Shown: positions 40,039 through 48,135 of the stretch, piece by piece | Layout: every line of letters starts with the position of its first letter | How positions within the stretch are numbered: the first letter of the stretch is position 1 | NCBI RefSeq assembly: GCF_963678635.1 | Contig: NC_087064.1 | Span: 34,014,369-34,078,368, forward strand | Direction: 5' to 3' | DNA length: 64,000 nucleotides | Origin: Symsagittifera roscoffensis | Taxonomy: Eukaryota > Xenacoelomorpha > Acoela > Convolutidae | Made by a program: the position numbers and the translations under genes | Notes under the pieces: generated by a model | What the model was told of the DNA's origin: nothing | The model's input: the letters and a program-made list of their open reading frames with translations, nothing else | Databases searched by the model: none

Positions 40039-40960
40039 GGAAAAACTTTTGAAAAAGAGTTACACAGATAAAGGTCCAGCATTGTTCGGTAGTGTTAAAA
40101 CTTTGAAGGCTACAACGGTCATACCAAGACAAAAAGTTAAACATTTTTTACATACAGAACCATCTTATACAAAATACCGAACAGTTCGCCGCAAAATAGC
40201 TAGGCTTAAAGTGATAGTTTATGACATAAACGAAATATGGTCAATCGATTTGGCATATGTTGATAAACTAGCAAAATACAACAAAGATATCAAATATCTT
40301 TTAGTTGCAGTAGATTGCATGTCCCGTTATCTTCGCGTGCAGCCACTGAAATCAAAGTATGCCACAACAACTGCAGAAGCGTTCAATCAAATGATAAAGA
40401 CAGAGAAACCGAAAAAAGTCTGGGTAGATAAAGGCACCGAGTTCAAGGGGTCATTCAAAACTTTATGTGAGAAAAAGGGTATCAAGACATATACAACAGA
40501 GAGTGAAAAGAAGTCCGCTTTCGCCGAGAGGAACATCCGATCACTAAAAAGTTTGATTTATAAGTATTTGGAGGACAAATGGACCTACTCTTACATCGAT
40601 AAGCTTCAAGACTTTGTCAACACAATAAATTCGAGAACAAACCGCGTCATCAAATTAGCCCCCAATAAAGTGACAAAAAAGGATGTTCCACGTCTAATTT
40701 CATTAAGAGCGGAACAATCATTGAAACTGGTTCGCCGACCAAAGCTCTACGTTGGCGATTTTGTGAGAATAGCAAAAATTGACATCCCTTTTCGAAAAGG
40801 TTATAAACAATCCTTCACTGACGAAGTTTTTGAAATATTTGACATACCAACAAGGAACCCACCGACTTATAATCTTATCGACGCTGATAGAGAACCAATA
40901 GAGGGTAAATTTTATGAGCCCGAACTAATCAGAGTATTGGAAAAGGAAGGGTCAAGCTAA
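39737..40960 (+). CDS. RVE (retroviral-type) integrase of the Polinton
   Basis: The open frame starts at the ATG at 39,737 (407 residues), but its first 100 residues are out-of-frame translation of the disordered tail of the previous gene. The true start is uncertain; the first recognisable integrase sequence is YTDKGPALFGSVKTL at about 40,060. Core: WSIDLAYVDK (first Asp), VWVDKGTEFKG (second Asp) and FAERNIRSLK (Glu), the complete DDE triad. The C-terminal chromo/SH3-like part ends YEPELIRV. It catalyses insertion with 6-bp duplication, in agreement with the flanks seen. Confidence 0.93.
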   Translation: MPNTRFSQRLKNRPNEKPKVQPNLRQPRAKQKPSTVVSHHQVQNKPNDSKQERKPPRKESKKERKTKTTVNRTVRPITIQILQRQKRRRQKVKDGKPTPTEEKLLKKSYTDKGPALFGSVKTLKATTVIPRQKVKHFLHTEPSYTKYRTVRRKIARLKVIVYDINEIWSIDLAYVDKLAKYNKDIKYLLVAVDCMSRYLRVQPLKSKYATTTAEAFNQMIKTEKPKKVWVDKGTEFKGSFKTLCEKKGIKTYTTESEKKSAFAERNIRSLKSLIYKYLEDKWTYSYIDKLQDFVNTINSRTNRVIKLAPNKVTKKDVPRLISLRAEQSLKLVRRPKLYVGDFVRIAKIDIPFRKGYKQSFTDEVFEIFDIPTRNPPTYNLIDADREPIEGKFYEPELIRVLEKEGSS

Positions 40961-40963
40961 ACA

Positions 40964-41660
40964 ATGTCTAGCAACTTTGGAGGTGACAAAGATTCCTTTA
41001 GTATTACATTGGTGTCATCAGCCTCAATGAATATCTTCATTGACAACTCACTAGCGAGTTTTAAAAACCTGCTGAGTGAAGATATCGATCTGCAAGGCGA
41101 ATGGAGAGTTGCATTGTCAGAAATAACGTTTCCCACTCATTTTAACAATGTAACAGATACTAAAATAGTGTACTATAAAAAAGACAAAGTTAGAGCAAGT
41201 CTTAAAGTGGCAAAAGATAAAATATCTAGACCATATGATGGAGAGAAAACTGAAATAACAAAGGGTGAATATGGCGAAATCGAGAAATTATTCAACGAAA
41301 TCAATCGGAAGGTTGATCTTGATAATTTCACTTATAGCATCGACCCCATTACCAAACATCTTTCAATTTGGATGCATTATTGGGAAGGCATTACCTTTGA
41401 GAGCCCACAAATTCCTAGTATTTTGGGTTTCAAAGGTATAAGAGATGGAACGGGCTACCATATCGGCTATAAAGAATCCAGTCATATCCATAGCACTCTC
41501 ACATCGCAAAACTTCATTTCCGACTACCCTGTCGATATCTCTGCTGGAACCCAAATGATGTTTATCTACTTGGATATAATCCATTATCAGATTGTGGGTG
41601 ACACCAAAGCACCGTTGCTCAGAGTCATTGATACTAATCGACGAGTGAAAAACGGTTACG
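40964..41660 (+). CDS. Minor capsid (penton-like jelly-roll) protein, partial
   Basis: ATG at 40,964. 232 residues can be read before the assembly gap at 41,661. The start (ITLVSSASMNIFIDNS, FKNLL) and GEWRVALSEITFP are the pattern of the Polinton single-jelly-roll penton protein. Near the gap, IYLDIIHYQIVGDTKAPLL follows the same family. The end of the gene lies in the gap. It would form the vertices of a virus-like capsid. Confidence 0.7.
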
Positions 41661-41860
41661 NNNNNNNNNNNNNNNNNNNNNNNNNNNNNNNNNNNNNNNN
41701 NNNNNNNNNNNNNNNNNNNNNNNNNNNNNNNNNNNNNNNNNNNNNNNNNNNNNNNNNNNNNNNNNNNNNNNNNNNNNNNNNNNNNNNNNNNNNNNNNNNN
41801 NNNNNNNNNNNNNNNNNNNNNNNNNNNNNNNNNNNNNNNNNNNNNNNNNNNNNNNNNNNN
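41661..41860. other. Assembly gap of 200 N
   Basis: Exactly 200 Ns. It covers the 3' end of the penton-like gene and the 5' end of the following basic protein. The round length suggests a placeholder, so the real size is unknown. Confidence 0.99.
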
Positions 41861-41861
41861 C

Positions 41862-42168
41862 TCGGAAATTTATAGTACCAGCAGCAAAACGTATTGGAAA
41901 AGAATTACTTGTTCAAGCAGCACCCGAATTAATAGACATAGCAACCAGGAAGAAAACGCCCAAACAAGCCTTGAAAAACACAGTAAAAAACACAATCAAA
42001 AAACAAGTTGGAGCTGGACGCAGTAAATCCCATATGAGCAGAAAACGGAAGAGAGCAACAACAACAACAACAACAAGAAAAAGAAAAACAAAAGCTCTCA
42101 TTCCACAAAAACGAACCCCACTGAGAAGTCGGTCCAACTTTTTCACCAAAGTACGAAATGATTTCTAA
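41862..42168 (+). CDS. Basic core-like protein, 5' end in gap
   Basis: Open from the gap edge to TAA at 42,166. The readable part starts FIVPAAKRIGKELL and APELIDIATRKKTPKQALK, a pattern I associate with small DNA-binding or core proteins before the major capsid gene. The rest is very basic (SRKRKRA, RKRKTKA, a Thr run from ACA repeats). The stop overlaps the capsid start: ATG at 42,158 lies 11 bases before its end. Confidence 0.55.
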
Positions 42169-43474
42169 TTTATTGCCAACTGAAGCAACTCACAGCTCAT
42201 TAGATTTATTTGAAAAGCCTCCTCTACTCGTTACATTTGAAAATGCGTTCACTCAAAAAATTGGTCCATCTTATTCACCTGATGGTCCTATGCTCGAATT
42301 TGAAGTTTTAGGAGATAGAAACAACTTTATCGATCTTCAACGAACTCGCTTGGAGATTGTAGCACGCGTTGTTCAAAATAATGGTAATGTACTGCGAACT
42401 CATGCTACAGAGGCAGCACAACGAGACACCCCATATTTGGTTAACAATCCACTTTCATCTTTATTTTCCGAATGCACAATGTCCTTGAATGGAGAAAAAA
42501 TTTCAACAACCAATGCCAATTTTGCCCATAAGAGTTTCATTGAGACCGAATTTTCACATGGTAATGATGCAAAGAAAACATGGCTTGCTTGTCAAGGTTA
42601 TTATTATGAAGATAATCCATCAGGTATTGATGGTGCTAATGGGCGAGCTGAAGATGTCGCTGAACGTAAACGAATCGTAGCTGCATCAACTGAGTTCCAT
42701 TTATTTGGTAAAATAGCTTGTGATTTTTTATCATGTGACAAACATCTTATCAGCGGTGTTACAATAAGACTTTCTCTGAGACGATCTCCTAATGACTTTG
42801 TTATCATGTCTGAGCATAGAGATAAACATTACCGTGTTGAAATCACAGAGGCTAACCTATATGTGCGCAAAATGACAGTAACCGATTTTGTGCTATCGTC
42901 GATAGAAAAAACTCTGTTGAAAACACCCGCAATATACAATTATTTTGAAGTTTTACCGAGAACTTTTTTGGCCACAACTGGTGTGCAAAGCTGGCGACAA
43001 GAAGACGTTTTTGCCAAAGAGCCAGTTCGTCGAATGATTTTAGCAATGAGCTCGAATACAGCATACCTGGGAACTAACCGAACAAACCCGTTTCATTATC
43101 AAAAATTTCAGCTGAATGAAATCATTGTTTACCGAAACGGTCTGCCCATTGCAGGAACTCCTGTGTCAACGACTGATAACAAAAGAATATACTATAACAC
43201 ATTGGAAGCTCTAGACTTTGTTTTCAACAATAGTCATGGAATCAGTTTGGCTAATTATCACAATCAATATATTATGGCATTTGATCTCACATCTACTCAG
43301 GAGGCTTCACATGACTTTATTCATCCTGAATTGACCAATTGCACCATTTCAGTAGAACTGAAGTTTGATGCACCGCTGGGGGAAAATGTAGAGTTACTTT
43401 TCATGGGAGAGCGTGCATCAACAGTTTACGTGCGTTCCGATAGAAAAATAGCTAAAAACACTCTAATGAGTTGA
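42158..43474 (+). CDS. Major capsid protein, double jelly-roll (438 aa)
   Basis: ATG at 42,158; intact. Opening pattern SLDLFEKPPLLVTFENAF, then LEFEVLGDRNNFIDLQRTRLEI (the 'DYIDL' turn of the first barrel), then PLSSLFSECTMSLNGEKIS. The second barrel includes ITRLSLRRSP-like strand (VTIRLSLRRSPNDFVIM) and EITEANLYVRKM, and the end VELKFDAPLGENVELLFMG. This is the Polinton/adintovirus type of capsid fold, known from the family; length is in the normal range for it. It supports particle formation by this element. Confidence 0.85.
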   Translation: MISNLLPTEATHSSLDLFEKPPLLVTFENAFTQKIGPSYSPDGPMLEFEVLGDRNNFIDLQRTRLEIVARVVQNNGNVLRTHATEAAQRDTPYLVNNPLSSLFSECTMSLNGEKISTTNANFAHKSFIETEFSHGNDAKKTWLACQGYYYEDNPSGIDGANGRAEDVAERKRIVAASTEFHLFGKIACDFLSCDKHLISGVTIRLSLRRSPNDFVIMSEHRDKHYRVEITEANLYVRKMTVTDFVLSSIEKTLLKTPAIYNYFEVLPRTFLATTGVQSWRQEDVFAKEPVRRMILAMSSNTAYLGTNRTNPFHYQKFQLNEIIVYRNGLPIAGTPVSTTDNKRIYYNTLEALDFVFNNSHGISLANYHNQYIMAFDLTSTQEASHDFIHPELTNCTISVELKFDAPLGENVELLFMGERASTVYVRSDRKIAKNTLMS

Positions 43475-43487
43475 CTCGGTGAAAAAA

Positions 43488-43924
43488 ATGGACAATTTAC
43501 AGATTACTGAGCTTATTCACCGATGCAAGCATTTGAAACATCGATTTTGTGGCATTTTCCCGCTAACTTAGCATTTAATTCAATATTGAAACGTGACAAT
43601 ACTTTCATGATAGTGAACGCATCAAACTCAGACCAGCCAGGAACTCATTGGTTACTGTTTGCTCAAGCTGGTGGTCAAATTTTTTTTGCAGATCCTCTTG
43701 GACGAAGCCTACACAACTATCCACATGTATACAAAAATATGAGACGTTCTATCCATGAGGGAAACCAAATACTGATGAATAAGCCAATCCAATCAGCTAA
43801 CTCGGTCTTGTGCGGACTTTATTGTATTTATGTTGCTCATGTTATAATTTCATCTAAATTTCCTATAGGTTTCAAGGTTAATGACCATGACATGATGCGT
43901 TTTGCTAAACATATGATGTTATAA
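43488..43924 (+). pseudogene. Adenain-like cysteine protease, frameshifted near N-terminus
   Basis: Catalytic features are all visible: GTHWLLFA (His), FFADPLGRSL (Asp), PIQSANSVLCGLYCIYVAH (Gln and nucleophile Cys). Homologues mature virus capsids. The best N-terminus starts at the ATG at 43,488, 14 bases after the capsid stop, but that frame runs into TAG soon after TGTGGCATTTTCCC (about 43,557). The catalytic part is open one base away, from an internal ATG at 43,523. A one-base loss in the T-run explains this. If real it removes the normal start; if an assembly error the gene is intact. Confidence 0.85.
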
Positions 43925-44041
43925 CTTTGTGATACTGATGCATTTCTTTAATGATTTATAATTTATTTTTAAGAAAAAAACATGTTTTATGGTTGCTAGA
44001 ACACTTGCCTCTGGCGTTATCGCAGGCTCTAAAAACCGTTT
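43925..44041. other. Convergent intergenic of protease and minus-strand ORF
   Basis: 117 bases between the plus-strand protease and the minus-strand ORF. AT-rich; no distinct polyadenylation signal stands out on the plus strand. Confidence 0.3.
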
Positions 44042-44533
44042 TCAGAGTTTAAATTTTTTTTCCATTATAAATTTAACAAACAAAGTATTTGAATCAATCT
44101 CTAAACGACCATAACCACTCAAAATGATATCAATAATTTTAGAAAACTCAGCGGCATTATCATCATTCAAAATATGAATGAAGCGTTCAATTGTTACATT
44201 ATTGATTAAATCAGTTTGAGTTTGAATGGATCGAGTTTGTGAAGCAAAGCAAACTTGTGGCAATCTTCTTCGTAGAGAAGCACCACCAATGTCAGTTGAG
44301 TTGATAATAGAATTGTTGTAGTTGACAGCAATTTTTAATTTTTCCATCAGGGGTCCCGATAGGTGAAGTTTACTGCAACCCAATATTAGATGCTTGAAAG
44401 ATGAGAGTAGACAAGGTACAACGAAAGTGGTTGAGGTCATCTTTTTCACTACGTCGACACAATCCTTGGTTACTTCGATGAGAACATGGATGTGGGGATG
44501 GTCATTGTCGAGCAATTGGGCGCAAGACTCGTT
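44042..44533 (-). CDS. Possible HUH-type Rep-like protein, N-terminus unresolved
   Basis: Minus-strand open frame with no ATG near its start. A splice-acceptor-like ACTCAATTCAG lies just before AACGAG (44,533), so this may be a downstream exon. It begins NESCAQLLDNDHPHIHVLIEV; H-x-H flanked by hydrophobics (HIHVLIEV) is the metal-binding motif 2 of HUH endonucleases, as in parvovirus-type Rep. About 100 further residues have no recognisable Tyr motif (a VNYNNS tyrosine exists but is unconvincing). Length about 163 residues. Could also be an unrelated protein with a chance HxH. Confidence 0.35.
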   Translation of the reverse strand, partial: NESCAQLLDNDHPHIHVLIEVTKDCVDVVKKMTSTTFVVPCLLSSFKHLILGCSKLHLSGPLMEKLKIAVNYNNSIINSTDIGGASLRRRLPQVCFASQTRSIQTQTDLINNVTIERFIHILNDDNAAEFSKIIDIILSGYGRLEIDSNTLFVKFIMEKKFKL

Positions 44534-44725
44534 CTGAATTGAGTGGGTTGCAAATGCAAAATTTGTGTTTAGAGGGAGTTGTGAGGCGTCGGGGTTCGTT
44601 GTTCAGAATAAAAAATTTAAAATTTTTTCGAAATTTTTTAAAAAATTCAGGCGACTGCTCATACATTGCTTCAACCATTCTGCTGGTTAAATCAAATTAT
44701 TCAAACGTTTTTTTTTGTTTCTGTT

Positions 44726-45160
44726 TCAGGCAACTCTACACTTTTTATTATTCGAGTATTCATCATCCGCATCGTTTTCATCGCCACTTTCAGCACATTC
44801 TTTTTTGGGAGGGACTAATCGTTTTGACGTGTATCGTCTTTTATGATGTTTATCATTCACAGCTGAGGAGGATGAGGAGGAGGAGGAAGAAGATGAAGTC
44901 TTTTCGCCAGTTTGTTTTTTAACCAATTTTTTAATCTTTGAATAATTATCTGCCAAACAATCAAATTCTCTTGTCGTTAAGGTCACTGCTTGATAACATT
45001 TAAATACACCATCTTCATTCTTTTTATATAACTTAACTGTGATATATGTACCCGTTTTGTCAAAAGTTTTCGTTCCAACCCGTACAATGCGTTTTTCTCC
45101 CGAAGATATATCTTGAAAATCATCGTAAAAGTCTGTATCATTTTCTAGCGACGAGTACAT
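44726..45160 (-). CDS. PC4/p15-like ssDNA-binding protein, second copy (144 aa)
   Basis: ATG at 45,160. After an acidic start (LENDTDFYDDFQDIS) comes the PC4-like core: RIVRVGTKTFDKTGTYITV, KLYKKNEDGVFKCYQAVTL and TTREFDCLADNYSKIKKLV, matching the strand-strand-strand-helix order of the family. The tail has a run of 12 Ser and basic patches (HHKRRYTSKR, NNKKCR), suitable for nuclear import. Known members bind single-stranded DNA. It is divergent from the gene at 45,802, with a repeat-containing spacer between. Confidence 0.65.
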   Translation of the reverse strand: MYSSLENDTDFYDDFQDISSGEKRIVRVGTKTFDKTGTYITVKLYKKNEDGVFKCYQAVTLTTREFDCLADNYSKIKKLVKKQTGEKTSSSSSSSSSSSAVNDKHHKRRYTSKRLVPPKKECAESGDENDADDEYSNNKKCRVA

Positions 45161-45801
45161 AGTGGTGGTGGTAACGGTAGTGACTTGTTGGTTCAACTGT
45201 TTTATGATAGAATGAAATGAATAATGAATTGGATAGAAGATAAACAAATATCTGTGGATTTACTTTTATGGCGCCCCTTCAGCCTATAGCGGGAGAATTT
45301 AATTAGTTTTTGCAATTGGATTTGTATAAGATAAAAGCGTGTTTATTGCATCTGTCATTTCTGTCTGGAAAGCACTTGAATGGGTCATAAATCTCAGTTA
45401 ATGTTACATGTCGGCATACATGTACTCACTTTGAAGTGGAGATAGCTTTCGGTTGAATCTGTCTGGCAAATTCCCGTTTTAGCTCATAAATCTCAACGTT
45501 TTTACCCTGGCAGCATGCATGTTATCTCTTTGAAGTGTAAAATTTTTGTCATTTTGTGCTTAGGGTATCATAAAAAGGCGCCATGCTGTTTCTTTGAAGT
45601 ATAGATTTTCAAAGCGTTCACATTTCTTCTTTAATTGCAAAAGCCCTGAAAACATATTAAAATTTCACAAAACCAGATTTATGGTAATTGGCTAAATCTT
45701 AGACCACCAGCAATAAAAAAACTAAAAGTGGTAGGTCAAACTAAATCTACTCACTATTTTTATTCAATCTCTCAAAATCAGTCAATACAAAATTTTCAAC
45801 G
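45161..45801. promoter_or_regulatory. Divergent promoter region with imperfect direct repeats
   Basis: 640 bases between divergent genes. The motif [CT]NCTTTGAAGTG/A occurs three times (about 45,430, 45,530 and 45,594) and GTCATAAATCTCA / CTCATAAATCTCA twice (45,384 and 45,483), spaced about 100 bases. Repeated motifs between divergent genes suggest binding sites controlling both, or a replication signal. Inference only. Confidence 0.4.
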
Positions 45802-46470
45802 ATGGCAACTCCACTGCAAATCATTTCAATTAATTCTCTTGAAAGAGCTATATTATACCAAACTTATACCAGAGATTGTATCGTAGTGGTTCAACAGGAA
45901 CGGAAAATGCGTCATCGAAAAACAAGTCCTTTCAACGATCTTGATCCAGGAAGCAGAGAATTCGATGAATGGGTCACTAAAAACCATATGATGTTACCCA
46001 ACTATTTGCTAGATCAAATTGGTATCCTCATACAAAACAGAAAACAGGTCTACGAGAGTTGCTGTGTGACTGAATCGTATCCTGCGCTGAAGCGCACAGA
46101 TATTCAAGACCCTACTTGCCTTGATCGTTCACCGAGAAAAATACTGTTTAACTATGATTGCCAATCGATCCCCTTTTACGAAAATCAGGAAGGATCCATT
46201 AGAGATTTAGCAGAGCGAGAAAGCTACTGGAACATTGAGTCGATTGAATCACCAGATTCAACAGAGAAAAAAGATGAGGACCAGCAGACGCCCAAAACCC
46301 CAATAAAACCGGATATTTTTTCAATCACTCAACAACAGCAGCAGCATACTTCTTCTACTTCTTCTTCCGGCAGTCAAAGTCCCACTGCACCAAACTTAGT
46401 GGCTGAGACGCCTCCTATCAATGCTTGCTTTGCGCCGAAAAAACGCAAACTGCAATTTAGAGATCTCTGA
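45802..46470 (+). CDS. Polinton unknown protein with C-terminal NLS (222 aa)
   Basis: ATG at 45,802; intact. Residues 1-70 look folded (IISINSLERAILYQTY, REFDEWVTKNHMMLPNYLLDQI). The rest is acidic, then Gln/Ser/Thr/Pro-rich with a Gln run, ending APKKRKLQFRDL, a classical nuclear localisation signal. No family recognised. The structure (folded head, low-complexity tail, NLS) would suit a regulatory DNA-binding protein, but this is a guess. Confidence 0.55.
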   Translation: MATPLQIISINSLERAILYQTYTRDCIVVVQQERKMRHRKTSPFNDLDPGSREFDEWVTKNHMMLPNYLLDQIGILIQNRKQVYESCCVTESYPALKRTDIQDPTCLDRSPRKILFNYDCQSIPFYENQEGSIRDLAERESYWNIESIESPDSTEKKDEDQQTPKTPIKPDIFSITQQQQQHTSSTSSSGSQSPTAPNLVAETPPINACFAPKKRKLQFRDL

Positions 46471-48135
46471 AAACTCAAAAAAAACTTTGTTTCCACCGAG
46501 AGTGCACCAGTTTGGGGGTTTATTATTTAGTTTGATAAGTTTTTATTATTGTGGCTGAATCTTTGTTTACGTTTTGCTTATGATTTTTTTCTAATTTAAA
46601 GTTTGCTTTGTGATTTTCAATCAATAGAAAGGAAATAAAAACAACAGAAAAAATTAATAAAAAAAAAATCAAAATAACTTTAAAAAGTCGGCATAAAAGT
46701 CTAAAAGTATAAATTTTGATAAATTTCTCGTCAAATCCAACTTAATTATATCAGTTTTTTTAATGCTCATTTCGAAAAATCAAAAAAAAATAAACTGAAT
46801 ACTCTTCCTAAGATTTTATCTAATGATGTTGAAACAAAAAACATAAAAATGTTTTTGTTATGTTTTTTCATAATAGTTTTCAAAATATAAATATTAACAC
46901 AGAAAAAGATAAAGAGAGAGAGAGAGAACTGACGATCCATAAACCCCATTATTATCCCTTTTGGGATATAGCTTTTTCAAAAGAAAGCTATTTATGGATG
47001 GGTCCAGCAATTCTGCCGGTTAATCAACCATAGTTACTTTTGGCTCTTTACACTCTCTGTTTTTGTTTTTTTTTCTCTCTCTCTCTAATATGTCTACAGC
47101 CTGGTGGGGTTAGCCAGGACTCTTAGGAGTAGACTTTAGAGAGTGTATGAGCCAGTATAAAGCATTATATATAATAAAATTACATGTCTATAACAGATTT
47201 CACGTTTAATAATACTCATTTTCAGGTTAAAATGGTTAAAAAATTCAAAATATGTTTTTTTTTCTCGATTTTTTAACATGGGTTACAACCCTGTCCAATA
47301 AATCACGACAAATTGATTGGACCAGGTTTCATTGGATTTGGAGACAAAAAAGTTTTTTGGTAATTTTTGTTTTTTTTTCACTACAAGAATATGTACTAAA
47401 AAAGAAATATCTCAAATTTTTGAACCGACATTTTAGTGGGGCAAGCGTTTCAGAGGTTCCTAATGAATAGCACTGCCGGGTAGTTATTGCCTACTGTACC
47501 AAACGGCCCTGCATCAATCTTTTGATGAACTATATGTGAAATTTGTCATAGAATACTAATTTATTTGAGAAATGAACAAAATTCTCAACTACCCTTTATC
47601 ATTTTTGTCAGGTATGTTCGACTTGACTTGATTGGTGGGTCTTCCTTGCTTGACTTGATTGGTGGGTTACCATTTTGGTTGAAACAAAAAAACTTGGCAA
47701 AAAAATTCAAATTTATTTTCAATATTTAGTCAAGTTGACTAAATAGGGAAGTTGATAATAGCAGTGGGTGTTAACATTCACACACTTTAGGTAAAAGAAA
47801 TAACATTCCCGGGTTGATCCCTTTATGGAATTGTCAGCTACTCTAACCACAAGTATTTATGCTGTTTAATACAGTTGAGTCATTTACCCAATATCGAATT
47901 GACAGTCATTTCATAAAACCACATAAAGCCCCAAAACTACAACCACTTTAAAGCCACTGTTGATTTTATGCTTCACCCACGTAATTGAATTTAATTAATT
48001 GAGTCTTGATCCAAATTTTGTTTTTGAAAAACTTTTCACTTCTCGCTTTTGCTTTGTCGAAATCAGCTTTGGTAAAACTTGAAAAATTTCTTGAAAAGAA
48101 TTCTTCTTTCCTGAACACTCAATCTTGAACCAACA
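46471..48135. other. Non-coding Polinton segment before polB
   Basis: AT-rich, no supported gene. An (AG)n tract at about 46,914-46,927 and a (CT)n tract at about 47,074-47,090 are inverted to each other. A 19-base unit CTTGACTTGATTGGTGGGT is repeated at about 47,622 and 47,650. The last 130 bases are the probable 5' UTR and promoter of polB; no clear TATA box. Confidence 0.45.

Noticed and set aside
46905-47095. CRISPR-like or origin-like array at the AG/CT tracts
   Set aside because: Only simple (AG)n and (CT)n tracts with no spacer pattern; CRISPR is not expected in a eukaryotic nuclear genome.
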